Below are positions 17,829 to 26,348 of a stretch of 64,000 nucleotides of DNA, piece after piece; the stretch's first letter is position 1, and the number at the start of each line of letters is the position of its first letter. Below the pieces are notes generated by a model. The model ran no database searches. It was not told where the DNA came from and worked only from the letters and a program-made list of their open reading frames with translations. The stretch covers positions 1 to 64,000 of the forward strand of contig CALUET010000004.1 of assembly GCA_944319745.1 (NCBI GenBank). Reading direction: 5' to 3'. The position numbers and the translations under genes are program-made. Origin of the DNA: an uncultured Phocaeicola sp. (GTDB lineage: Bacteria > Bacteroidota > Bacteroidia > Bacteroidales > Bacteroidaceae).

Positions 17829-19865
17829 ATGAAAACAAAACAGTATGTGGCTGCTGCGATGCTGGCACTGGTCGCTATGACCGGTTGCACCGGGCAGCAA
17901 GGAACAGGTAATGTGAAAGGAATTGACTTGACGAATCTTGACACGACCGTTACGGCCGGAGAAGATTTCTATCGTTATGCGTGTGGAGGATGGATAAAAA
18001 AGCATCCTCTTACCCCGGAATATTCCCGTTATGGTTCCTTTGATGCTTTGAGAGAAAACAATTATACTCGGTTAAAGGGGCTGATCGAAGAACTTACCGG
18101 AAAGGATAATGAACCGGGAACATCGGGGCAGAAGATTGCGGATCTGTACACGATGGCAATGGACAGTCTCACGCTTAACAGCGAAGGGATTGCGCCGATA
18201 AAGGAACAGCTGGAAAAAATCGGTGCAATGACGGCCAAAGAACAAATCATCCCGATGGTTGCCGAACTGCTGAATAACGGAGTAAGTGCTTATTTTTCTA
18301 ACTATGTTTATGCCGATCCGAAGAATAGTGAGATGAATATTTTCCAATTGAATCAGGGAGGCATCAGCTTGGGTGAGAAAGAATATTACCTGGATACAGA
18401 CAGTGTAACGGTTGATATTCGTGAAAAGTACAAGGCATATATCGTAAACTTGTTTATGCTTGCCGGATTTCCCGAGGAAGAAGCCAGGCAGAAAATGGCG
18501 GATGTGATGGAAATTGAAACCGCTATTGCGAAAGAATCTTTCAATGCCGTACAGCAACGCGACTCGGAAGCTAACTATCACAAGATGTCTTTTGCCGAGC
18601 TGGTAAGCACATTCCCCGGCATTGATTGGGATGCTTATCTGAAAGGATTGGGCGTTTCCGGAGTAAATGAGTTGAATGTTTGTCAGATTGAACCGATAAA
18701 GGAGGTAGACAAACTGATTAATACACTGCCGATAACGAAACATATTGCTTATTTGCAGTATAATTTGCTGGATGCCGCCGCAAACTATTTGAGCGATGAT
18801 TTCGTTGCTGCGCGTTTTGACTTCTATGGAAAAGTACTTTCGGGCCGTCAGGAGGACAGACCTCGCTGGAAGCGTGCTGTAGATGTCGTAGACAATATGT
18901 TGGGCGAAGCCGTCGGACAGATATATGTGGAGAAATATTTTCCTGCAGCGGCGAAGGAAAGAATGTTGAAGTTGGTGAAAAACTTGCAGGAAGCCCTCGG
19001 TGAACGCATTCAGGCGCAGGCGTGGATGAATGACAGCACAAAGGCAAAAGCGATGGAAAAACTGGCTGCTTTTCATGTAAAAATAGGTTATCCGGACAAA
19101 TGGAAGGATTATTCGTCACTGGAGATAAAGAAAGATTCTTACTGGGCCAACATTTGTCGTGCCAACAAGTGGGCGTTGACCGATATGTATAACCGCTTGG
19201 GCAAACCGGTGGATAAGGACGAATGGCTGATGACGCCTCAGACTGTAAATGCATATTATAATCCTTCTACCAATGAAATATGCTTCCCTGCGGGAATTCT
19301 TCAGTATCCGTTTTTTGACATGAACGCAGATGATGCTTGCAATTACGGTGCGATTGGGGTAGTGATCGGGCACGAAATGACTCACGGATTTGATGATCAG
19401 GGCCGACAGTACGATAAGAATGGTAACCTGACCGACTGGTGGTCGAAGGAAGATGCGGAACGTTTTACCCAACGTGCGCAGGTGATGGTCGACTTCTTTA
19501 ACGGTATTGAAGTTCTTCCCGGCCTGAAAGCTAACGGAGCCTTGACGTTGGGCGAGAATCTTGCCGACCATGGAGGATTGAAAGTTGCGTATCTTGCTTT
19601 TCAAAATGCTACGAAAGATGCTCCGCTGGGTGTTGTTAATGGGTTTACTCCCGAGCAGCGTTTCTTCCTGGCTTATGCAATGGTTTGGGCAGGAGATATC
19701 CGCGATGAGGAGATTCGTTCGCGTACAAAATCCGATCCGCACTCGTTGAGCAAGTGGAGAGTAAACGGCGCACTTCCTCAAATTCAGGCATGGTACGATG
19801 CTTTTGGCGTAACGCTTGACGATCCGATGTACATTGCTCCGGAAAAACGTGTCGATGTTTGGTAA
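17829..19865 (+). CDS. M13-family metallopeptidase lipoprotein (PepO-like)
   Basis: A neprilysin-like zinc endopeptidase of 678 residues. The N-terminus is a lipoprotein signal ending in the lipobox AMTGC, so it is anchored in an envelope membrane. The zinc motif HEMTH lies near residue 515 within GHEMTHGFDDQGRQYD, and the second ligand motif GENLADHGGL follows. It would cut short peptides in the periplasm or at the surface. I prefer the ATG at 17829, which gives a normal lipoprotein signal. The ATG at 17808 overlaps the ABC-F gene and would add seven residues. Confidence 0.92.
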   Translation: MKTKQYVAAAMLALVAMTGCTGQQGTGNVKGIDLTNLDTTVTAGEDFYRYACGGWIKKHPLTPEYSRYGSFDALRENNYTRLKGLIEELTGKDNEPGTSGQKIADLYTMAMDSLTLNSEGIAPIKEQLEKIGAMTAKEQIIPMVAELLNNGVSAYFSNYVYADPKNSEMNIFQLNQGGISLGEKEYYLDTDSVTVDIREKYKAYIVNLFMLAGFPEEEARQKMADVMEIETAIAKESFNAVQQRDSEANYHKMSFAELVSTFPGIDWDAYLKGLGVSGVNELNVCQIEPIKEVDKLINTLPITKHIAYLQYNLLDAAANYLSDDFVAARFDFYGKVLSGRQEDRPRWKRAVDVVDNMLGEAVGQIYVEKYFPAAAKERMLKLVKNLQEALGERIQAQAWMNDSTKAKAMEKLAAFHVKIGYPDKWKDYSSLEIKKDSYWANICRANKWALTDMYNRLGKPVDKDEWLMTPQTVNAYYNPSTNEICFPAGILQYPFFDMNADDACNYGAIGVVIGHEMTHGFDDQGRQYDKNGNLTDWWSKEDAERFTQRAQVMVDFFNGIEVLPGLKANGALTLGENLADHGGLKVAYLAFQNATKDAPLGVVNGFTPEQRFFLAYAMVWAGDIRDEEIRSRTKSDPHSLSKWRVNGALPQIQAWYDAFGVTLDDPMYIAPEKRVDVW

Positions 19866-19889
19866 TAAACAACAGGTTGAATAACAGGA

Positions 19890-19931
19890 AATGTCTCGAT
19901 GATTTCATTTGAATCTCGAGACATTTTTTTT
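19890..19931 (+). terminator. Terminator after the M13 peptidase
   Basis: A 10-bp perfect stem (19890-19899 with 19916-19925) is followed by eight T. Confidence 0.85.
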
Positions 19932-19955
19932 GCTCATCGCGGAAAAAGAGCGGTT

Positions 19956-19987
19956 TTTGTTCGTTTCGTGAAAATCACATATCTTTG
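19956..19987 (+). promoter_or_regulatory. Promoter of the radical SAM gene
   Basis: TTTG (19956-19959), 20 bases, TATCTTTG (19980-19987). The start codon at 20007 follows about 14 nt after the predicted transcription start, which rules out longer upstream starts. Confidence 0.7.
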
Positions 19988-20006
19988 TGTGTGGAAAAAG
20001 AGGCCG

Positions 20007-20936
20007 ATGGCTAAAGGTATGCGATATAACGATTTTTCAACATTCTTGTCGAAAGAGTTCTCATATAAGGTGCAGAAAATTTCCGTGAATGCCGGCTTTA
20101 CATGTCCCAACAGGGACGGAACGAAAGGATTCGGCGGTTGTACCTATTGCAATAACCAGACGTTCAATCCGGCTTATTGCCATGTGGAAAAGAGTATTGC
20201 CCGTCAGTTGGAAGACGGAAAGGCTTTCTTTTCCCGAAAATATCCGCAAATGCATTACCTGGCATACTTTCAGGCTTACACAAACACCTACGCAGAGGTG
20301 GATAAGTTACGGCAGATGTATGAAGAAGCATTGTCAGTGGATGGCATTGAAGGCATCATTATCGGGACACGTCCCGACTGTGTTTCAGATGAATTGCTGG
20401 ATTATTTGGCGGAGTTGAACCGGAAAACGTTCCTGCTTGTCGAGTACGGAATAGAAAGTGCCAGCGACAAAACCTTGCAAATGATTAATCGGGGGCATAC
20501 GTTTGCCTGCACGAAGGATGCTTTTAAACGGACGAAAGAGCACGGAATACGGGCGGGAGGACATGTCATCTTAGGCTTGCCGGGAGAAGACCATGAGGAG
20601 CTGATGCGTCAGACAAAACAAATATCTGAGTTGCCTCTTGTGACATTGAAGCTGCATCAATTGCAACTTATCAAAGGTACGCGCATGGCGCTCGAGTATA
20701 AACAAAATCCCGAAATGTTTCATTTGTATGCGGCCGACGAATATGTGGAGACGGTGATTGACTATCTGGAACGTCTTCGTCCGGACATCGTGTTGGAACG
20801 TTTCGTGTCGCAGTCGCCCAAAGAATTGCTGATTGCGCCCGACTGGGGCATGAAAAATTACGAATTTACCGAACGGTTGAAACGTCGTTTGGAAGAACGG
20901 GACACGTGGCAGGGGAAATATTATGAAGGAAATTAG
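20007..20936 (+). CDS. Radical SAM protein, YhcC/TIGR01212 type
   Basis: A 309-residue radical SAM enzyme. The cluster motif appears early in NAGFTCPNRDGTKGFGGCTYCNNQ, the spaced CxnCxxC form seen in the TIGR01212 family. GTRPDCVSDELLDYLAEL and YGIESASDKTLQMINRGH are further family patterns. The biochemical reaction of this family is not settled as far as I know. The start at 20007 (MAKGMRYND) is set by the promoter just upstream. flavodiiron protein FprA follows 27 nt downstream. Confidence 0.85.
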   Translation: MAKGMRYNDFSTFLSKEFSYKVQKISVNAGFTCPNRDGTKGFGGCTYCNNQTFNPAYCHVEKSIARQLEDGKAFFSRKYPQMHYLAYFQAYTNTYAEVDKLRQMYEEALSVDGIEGIIIGTRPDCVSDELLDYLAELNRKTFLLVEYGIESASDKTLQMINRGHTFACTKDAFKRTKEHGIRAGGHVILGLPGEDHEELMRQTKQISELPLVTLKLHQLQLIKGTRMALEYKQNPEMFHLYAADEYVETVIDYLERLRPDIVLERFVSQSPKELLIAPDWGMKNYEFTERLKRRLEERDTWQGKYYEGN

Positions 20937-20963
20937 AATAAAACCATAAATTAATAGAGGAAG

Positions 20964-22154
20964 ATGGAACTGAAAGAGAAAGTTTATTATGTTGGTGTGA
21001 ACGACCGCACAAAGGCATTGTTTGAAAATCTTTGGCCGTTGCCTTATGGCGTTTCTTACAATTCTTATCTGATAGTGGACGATGAAATGGTGGCATTGAT
21101 CGATACGGTCGATGTGGCTTTTTTCGAAGTTTATCTGAAAAAAATCCGAAGTATCATAGGCGACCGCAAGATAAATTACCTGATCATTAACCACATGGAA
21201 CCGGATCACTCCGGCTCTATCGCACTGATAAAGCAGTATTATCCCGAAATTGTGCTGGTGGGAAACAAAAAGACATTCGAGATGGTGGAAGGTTATTATG
21301 GCGTGACGGGAGAACGTTACGTGGTGGGTGAGGGAGATTTTCTGAACCTTGGCCGTCACAACCTGCGCTTTTATCTGATCCCCATGGTACATTGGCCGGA
21401 GACGATGGTTACGTTTGACGAAACGTGCGGGATATTGTTTTCGGGAGATGCCTTCGGTTGTTTTGGCGCATTGAACGGCGGTTGTGTGGATAAGCTGATC
21501 AATACAGACATTTATTGGAATGAGATGCGCCGTTATTATGCGAACATCGTGGGAAAATTTGGCAATCCGGTACAGAAAGCCCTGCAGAAATGCAGTGGTT
21601 TACCCATTAAAATGATTTGTTCAACGCACGGTCCCGTGTGGGAAGCCGAGATCCCCCGTGTAATAGACATGTACGATAAATTAAGTCGTTACGAGGGAGA
21701 AGAAGGAGTCGTTATAGCTTTCGGCTCAATGTACGGCAATACGGAGGAACTTGCCGAGGTGATAGCGGAAGAATTAAGCCTTCAAGGCATTCGGAACATC
21801 GTGATGCACAACGTTTCCCATACACATCATTCGTATATTCTTGCCGACATTTTCAGATATAAGGGCTTAATTGTGGGGTGTACCACCTACAATATGAATT
21901 TGTATCCCGAGATGGAGTCGTTATTGAGTAAGGTTGCTGCACGCGACATGAAGCATCGTATCATGGGATATTTCGGCTCGTACACTTGGGCGAGCGCGGC
22001 TGTTAAAAAACTTGCGGAGTATGCGGAGAAACTGAAGTTCGAGGTCGTTGGAAATCCTGTGGAGATGAAGCAAAGCATGAAAGCCGATAATTATCTTCAG
22101 GCAAAGGAACTTGCCGGAGCAATGGCCGCACGCTTGAAGTCGGAACGTAAGTAA
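20964..22154 (+). CDS. FprA-type flavodiiron protein
   Basis: A cytosolic enzyme that reduces O2 to water (or NO to N2O) to protect anaerobes. The N-terminal metallo-beta-lactamase-like domain carries the diiron ligands in HMEPDHSG (residues 77-83) and later histidines, for example in VHWPETM and STHGPVW. The C-terminal flavodoxin domain begins near residue 250 with FGSMYGNTEELAEVIAEEL. The 396-residue length fits class A proteins without extra rubredoxin domains. Confidence 0.92.
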   Translation: MELKEKVYYVGVNDRTKALFENLWPLPYGVSYNSYLIVDDEMVALIDTVDVAFFEVYLKKIRSIIGDRKINYLIINHMEPDHSGSIALIKQYYPEIVLVGNKKTFEMVEGYYGVTGERYVVGEGDFLNLGRHNLRFYLIPMVHWPETMVTFDETCGILFSGDAFGCFGALNGGCVDKLINTDIYWNEMRRYYANIVGKFGNPVQKALQKCSGLPIKMICSTHGPVWEAEIPRVIDMYDKLSRYEGEEGVVIAFGSMYGNTEELAEVIAEELSLQGIRNIVMHNVSHTHHSYILADIFRYKGLIVGCTTYNMNLYPEMESLLSKVAARDMKHRIMGYFGSYTWASAAVKKLAEYAEKLKFEVVGNPVEMKQSMKADNYLQAKELAGAMAARLKSERK

Positions 22155-22162
22155 GTATCATA

Positions 22163-22205
22163 CAAAAAACAGCCCGGTAGAAATAATTCTCCGGGCTGTT
22201 TTTTG
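22163..22205. terminator. Bidirectional terminator fprA / mscS
   Basis: A 10-bp perfect stem (22168-22177 with 22191-22200) is flanked by A-runs and T-runs, between convergent genes. Confidence 0.85.
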
Positions 22206-22223
22206 TATTTCGTGGTAAGAAGA

Positions 22224-23072
22224 TCAGTCGTTTGCCTTGTGCACGGTAAGCTGTGGAAAGGGAAAACCGATGCCTTCTTTGTTGAATGTTTCGTAAACCG
22301 TCTTGTTCATGTCAAAATACACGTCCCAATAGTCAGAGGTTTTTGCCCATGCACGCACCTTAATGTCTACACTGCTTGCCGAAAGCGCGCTCAGTGCGAT
22401 AAACGGGGCCGGGGTTTTCAGGATGCGTTCATCGTTAGCCATGATTCTTTCCAACACGGCCTTTACCCGTTCATAATCCTCTCCGTACTCAACTCCAAAT
22501 ACCCATTCTGCCCTGCGCGTCTCCTGTCTGTTATAATTTGTGATGGGGTTGCTGCTTAAAGATCCGTTCGGGATATAAACAACGCGCTTATCCAGCAGTG
22601 TGATGATGGTATGGAATATTTGAATCTCCGTGACGGTTCCGCTTATTCCATCGTTTGTTTCAATGTAATCGCCTACTTTAAACGGCTTGAAAACGAGTAT
22701 GATCAGTCCACCGGCGAAGTTGGACAGATTGCCGGAAAGCGCCATACCGATTGCAACGCCGGCAGATGCCAGCAGAGCAGCGAGGCTGGTTGTCTCTACT
22801 CCTAACCGCGCGATGATGGCAAAAGCGAGAACCAGATTCAATAACAAGCTGACGAGGCTCTTCAAGAATGTCTGTACGCTGGCTTCAAGTTTGCGTCGCG
22901 AAAGCAGTTTTGCCAGGAGCTTGTTTATTTGTCGTATGATAAAACGTCCTATAACATAGATAAGAACAGCTCCAATGATGTCTTTCCCTACATTGATTCC
23001 CCATTCCGTTAAGCGGTCTATTATCTGGGGAATGTTTACATGTTGTGCGATGTCTAATAATGTAAGTGGCAT
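22224..23072 (-). CDS. Small-conductance mechanosensitive channel (MscS family)
   Basis: A 282-residue inner-membrane channel for release of osmolytes. Three hydrophobic helices occupy about 20-130, and the third is the pore-lining helix ALLASAGVAIGMALSGNLSNFAGG. The beta domain follows with FKPFKVGDYIETNDGISGTVTEI and IPNGSLSSNPITNY. The size matches E. coli MscS (286 residues). It ends 18 nt from the convergent terminator. Confidence 0.92.
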   Translation of the reverse strand: MPLTLLDIAQHVNIPQIIDRLTEWGINVGKDIIGAVLIYVIGRFIIRQINKLLAKLLSRRKLEASVQTFLKSLVSLLLNLVLAFAIIARLGVETTSLAALLASAGVAIGMALSGNLSNFAGGLIILVFKPFKVGDYIETNDGISGTVTEIQIFHTIITLLDKRVVYIPNGSLSSNPITNYNRQETRRAEWVFGVEYGEDYERVKAVLERIMANDERILKTPAPFIALSALSASSVDIKVRAWAKTSDYWDVYFDMNKTVYETFNKEGIGFPFPQLTVHKAND

Positions 23073-23100
23073 GATTTTATTTGTTTTTATGGGTTGATGT

Positions 23101-23712
23101 TTATTCTTTTAATATACCTTTTCCTTGGCGGATGATTTCCGGTTCATCCTCACAGCAGTTTATTACGGTAGAAGGTTCGAGGCCTCCCAGTCCGCCGTCG
23201 ATGATGAGATCAACCTCTCCTCCGAATGCTTCTTCAATAAGTTCCGGGTTTGATACGTATTCGATGTCTTCGTTTTCATTCAGTGGCAGTGTTGTACTCA
23301 GTATTGGAGCGTCGAGGGCCTGGCATATTTCGCGGATGATGTTGTTATCTGGTATGCGGATTCCTACCTCTTTTCTGTTGCGGAAGATCTTGGGGAGGCG
23401 GTTGTCTGCATTTAAGATAAAGGTGAAAGGTCCGGGAAGATTCCGTTTCATCAGTTTAAACGTGGCATTGTTTATCCGGGCATATTCGCTTATGTTGCTC
23501 AGATCGTAGCATATGATAGACAAAAGGTGCTTGCGCGGATCGATATGTTTTATCTTGCAAATGCGTTCGATAGGCCTTTCTTTTAAGGCATGACACCCGA
23601 TGGCATACATGGTATCCGTAGGGTAAATAATAATTCCCCCGTCATTTAATATGTCTGCAACCTTTTGGATATCTTTCGGATTGTTGTTCTTTTCGTAAAG
23701 TTTCAGTATCAT
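23101..23712 (-). CDS. Sua5/YciO/YrdC-family protein
   Basis: 203 residues with the family core IIYPTDTMYAIGC near residue 30, KRNLPGPFTFIL, and RIPDNNIIREICQAL. The family makes threonylcarbamoyl-AMP for the t6A37 tRNA modification (TsaC/Sua5), but YciO paralogues have unclear roles, so the exact assignment is open. The -7 element TATTTTTG (minus strand, 23738-23731) lies 18 nt upstream. mscS follows 28 nt downstream in the same direction. Confidence 0.8.
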   Translation of the reverse strand: MILKLYEKNNNPKDIQKVADILNDGGIIIYPTDTMYAIGCHALKERPIERICKIKHIDPRKHLLSIICYDLSNISEYARINNATFKLMKRNLPGPFTFILNADNRLPKIFRNRKEVGIRIPDNNIIREICQALDAPILSTTLPLNENEDIEYVSNPELIEEAFGGEVDLIIDGGLGGLEPSTVINCCEDEPEIIRQGKGILKE

Positions 23713-23782
23713 ATAGAAAAAAGACTTTCACAAAAATACGTAGATTTATCGATACTTTGGTACGGCCGATTTCATATTTTTA

Positions 23783-25792
23783 TCATTCCGTTCCTCTTTT
23801 CTTTAATTCTTTCGCAATTCGGTATTGTATTTCTGCCTCGAGGTTTTTCCCCGCCTGCATAAGGGCATCGCCGAAAAATTCGTGTGCTTTGGCATGCTCC
23901 GGTTTTATGCTGCTTGCTTTGTCGAGGTCGCTTAATGCTCCTTCCGTATTTCCCGTGTATAAACGGAGTTTTCCCCGGTTGTACACGGCCTTGAAATTCA
24001 TGGGACTTATGGCGACGGCCTTGTTTAAACATGCTTCGGCTTTTTCCATATCGCCGTCATCAAAAAAAGTAACGCCTTTACGTATCCAGGCATCCGTGTA
24101 CTCGGGGTACAGCGTAATTGCCTTGTCGTAGTTGGCCATGGCGGCGCGAACATCGTGAGCTTTCGTGATGCATTCGTTACCCATCAGGTAATATTCATGA
24201 GCATATTTCTTCAGATTTTTTTTCTGTTCCGAAATCTGATCTTTAAGACGCTTGTTTTCTTCTTTCAGCGTCTGGATGATTTGAAGTTTCTTCCTGATGA
24301 AACGGATGATGAGTGGCTTTTCTATATCGTAACGTATGTGAATGGCTTTGAAGAACGCCGTGAGGCATTCGTCGAATTTCCCGGCGTTGAAGGCCTGTAC
24401 CGCTGTTGCATATTCCGTATCGGCCTGAGCTTGTTTCATGGCCTGTTCGATGATTTGCGGATTGTTAAAGCGTTTTGCAAAAGAAAGAATTTCGGGGCGG
24501 ATGAAAATGTCTCCGCGTGTAATTTCTTTTTTCAGCCGGATTCCGTCGAGAGACGTGCATCTGCTTAGTGCAACGTAGGCTTGTCCGCCGGCAAATGTTC
24601 CGCCCGTGAAATCGATGACGACGTTCTGGAAGGTCAAACCCTGGCTTTTGTGGATTGTTATTGCCCATGCCAGCCGGATAGGATACTGAGTGAATGTGCC
24701 TAAGACTTCTTCTTCTATTTTTTTCTCTTTCTCGTTGTAGTGATAACGTAGGTTGCTCCAACTTTCTGCGTGCACGTCTACTTCTTTTCCCTCCTCGGTG
24801 GTTACATATAAGATGCCGTCGGAATCCATCCCTGAAACGGTTCCGATGTTTCCGTTAACCCATCGTTTTTCCGGATCGTTTTTGATGAATATAATCTGTG
24901 CCCCGATCTTTATGGTAAGTTCCATCAGTGTGGGAAGGCTGCTTTCGGGAAATTCTCCGTGAATTTCGCCGTACAGTGTAATGCTTTCTCCTGGGAGTTC
25001 GGCCAGTTTCCGCTCGTTGATGTAGTCTACGGTGTCGCGTCGGGTGGCAAGGGTGATGAACATTTCTTTGGTTTGCTTCGGCTCCGGCAGATTATATCGG
25101 GTATTGAGTAGCTGCAGGTCGGCAGCTTTGGCCGTATTGGTGCGGATGTGATCGAGAATGCTGATGAATACGGGATCGGACTGCCGGTAAACTTTTTTCA
25201 GTTCAATGGAAACAAGTTCCATTTCGCGGAAAACATGTGCCGAAAAGAAATACGGGTTTGGATAAAAACGATTGATAATTTCCCGTTCGTCACTCTTTAT
25301 TACGGGTTCCAGTTGGTAAATGTCTCCCACCAGGAGCAGCTGCTTTCCGCCAAAAGGTTCCCGCATGTTCTGGGAGTAATAGCGTAAAATCTTGTCGATG
25401 AAGTCGATGATGTCGGCACGAACCATCGATACTTCATCGATAATTACCAGTTCGATGTTCTTTATCAGTTTCCGATGGTCGGCAGAATAGCGCAATGTTT
25501 TCTGCAATTTGTTTCCGCTCAGGCTGAAATTCGGATCGTCGGGCAGCAGGGGATGAAACGGCAGTTTGAAGAAACTGTGCAGGGTGCTTCCTCCGGCATT
25601 GATGGCGGCGATGCCGGTAGGTGCCAGTACGATGTGTTTTTTCTTCGTCGTCTGGCAGATATATTTCAAGAATGTAGACTTGCCGGTCCCGGCCTTTCCC
25701 GTCAGGAAAACAGATTGTCTGGTGTATTGAACGAGTTTCAATACATTCTGAAATTCGGCGTTGTCGGTATCTATTTGTGCGGATTTTATCAT
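23783..25792 (-). CDS. PIF1-like helicase fused to C-terminal TPR repeats
   Basis: A 669-residue protein. The N-terminal part (about 1-440) is a superfamily 1 helicase of the PIF1/RecD type. Walker A GKAGTGKST is at 32-40, Walker B VIIDEVSM near 118, and the late motif IHKSQGLTF near 395. After a short coiled-coil (about 530-560, KEENKRLKDQISEQKKN) come TPR-like repeats (about 560-655). PIF1 helicases unwind G-quadruplexes and stalled forks; the TPR tail should recruit a partner. I chose the ATG at 25792 because the promoter -7 box overlaps the ATG at 25816. Confidence 0.82.
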   Translation of the reverse strand: MIKSAQIDTDNAEFQNVLKLVQYTRQSVFLTGKAGTGKSTFLKYICQTTKKKHIVLAPTGIAAINAGGSTLHSFFKLPFHPLLPDDPNFSLSGNKLQKTLRYSADHRKLIKNIELVIIDEVSMVRADIIDFIDKILRYYSQNMREPFGGKQLLLVGDIYQLEPVIKSDEREIINRFYPNPYFFSAHVFREMELVSIELKKVYRQSDPVFISILDHIRTNTAKAADLQLLNTRYNLPEPKQTKEMFITLATRRDTVDYINERKLAELPGESITLYGEIHGEFPESSLPTLMELTIKIGAQIIFIKNDPEKRWVNGNIGTVSGMDSDGILYVTTEEGKEVDVHAESWSNLRYHYNEKEKKIEEEVLGTFTQYPIRLAWAITIHKSQGLTFQNVVIDFTGGTFAGGQAYVALSRCTSLDGIRLKKEITRGDIFIRPEILSFAKRFNNPQIIEQAMKQAQADTEYATAVQAFNAGKFDECLTAFFKAIHIRYDIEKPLIIRFIRKKLQIIQTLKEENKRLKDQISEQKKNLKKYAHEYYLMGNECITKAHDVRAAMANYDKAITLYPEYTDAWIRKGVTFFDDGDMEKAEACLNKAVAISPMNFKAVYNRGKLRLYTGNTEGALSDLDKASSIKPEHAKAHEFFGDALMQAGKNLEAEIQYRIAKELKKRGTE

Positions 25793-25813
25793 TGTCTGCT
25801 GGAACTTGTATGG

Positions 25814-25844
25814 CAAAGATACTTACAAAAAGGCAAAATAAAAA
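25814..25844 (-). promoter_or_regulatory. Promoter of the helicase-TPR gene
   Basis: On the minus strand TTTT (25844-25841), 19 bases, TATCTTTG (25821-25814): a perfect -7 element with three of four -33 bases. It overlaps the end of the preceding terminator. Confidence 0.55.
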
Positions 25845-25871
25845 GCCGTTACTTTTAAAGCAACGGCTTTT
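25834..25871 (-). terminator. Terminator of the small-ORF transcript
   Basis: A 10-bp perfect stem (25841-25850 with 25862-25871) is followed on the minus strand by TTTTTATTTT. It lies downstream of the 33-codon ORF and directly upstream of the helicase promoter. Confidence 0.75.
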
Positions 25872-25930
25872 CTATGTTCAGAAGCCATTTTATGGCTGTT
25901 TCTTTGCAGTGTAAAGCTGACGCTTAAAGG

Positions 25931-26032
25931 TCAGCATGTTTTCTTGCCTGCGTTCTCGTTTAGCATTACATATCCCCAAATCATAGGGTCTGCATTGGCA
26001 AGTCTTTTGAGAATGTTTTTTACCTTTTTCAT
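25931..26032 (-). CDS. 33-residue peptide of unknown function
   Basis: A small ORF with ATG at 26032 and TGA at 25933-25931, preceded by AAAGAAAGGATAACATT, a better ribosome site than most genes here. The peptide starts MKKVKNILKRLANADP, continues MIWGYVMLN, and ends GKKTC. Its N-terminal half is a basic amphipathic segment, followed by a short hydrophobic patch, and it has one cysteine at the very end. No signal peptide is obvious. It forms its own unit with an upstream -7 element, a leader of about 160 nt, three hairpins after or around the stop, and a terminator. I do not recognise the family. Confidence 0.55.
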   Translation of the reverse strand: MKKVKNILKRLANADPMIWGYVMLNENAGKKTC

Positions 26033-26197
26033 AATGTTATCCTTTCTTTTTAATAAAACAATACCTAAAAACTTATTACTTAAAAAGACTTACGGCTAAC
26101 CTCACGGTCTGCTTTGGTCTGAATTATAATCCTGAAAATTATTTTATTCTCAAAGTCTTAATTTCCCTATCAAGATATCTTATCTTTTATTTCATGA

Positions 26198-26205
26198 CAA
26201 AGATA
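26198..26205 (-). promoter_or_regulatory. -7 element of the small-ORF unit
   Basis: TATCTTTG on the minus strand. No exact TTTG is found 19-21 bases upstream, so the promoter is only partly supported. The predicted start near 26192 gives a leader of about 160 nt. Confidence 0.4.
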
Positions 26206-26297
26206 AGACTATTATTCGTCAAAAACATGTTTTATAACATGTTTTTTGCATAAATCCCCGTTTTATTGATGTAAATCAACCGGGTACTTTTTAAAAG

Positions 26298-26333
26298 AAC
26301 GTCCCGATATCCTGAAAGAAAAATCGGGGCGTT
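26298..26333 (-). terminator. Terminator of the EEP-family gene
   Basis: A stem of 11 positions (26298-26308 with 26323-26333, one G-T) is followed on the minus strand by CTTTTAAAAAG. It lies 16 nt after the stop codon. Confidence 0.6.
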
Positions 26334-26348
26334 TCGGTAAGAACAACG

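Noticed and set aside
18072-19076. Long ORF antisense to the M13 peptidase
   Set aside because: The M13 frame has clear motifs across the same stretch; the antisense frame has no recognisable domain and arises from codon bias.
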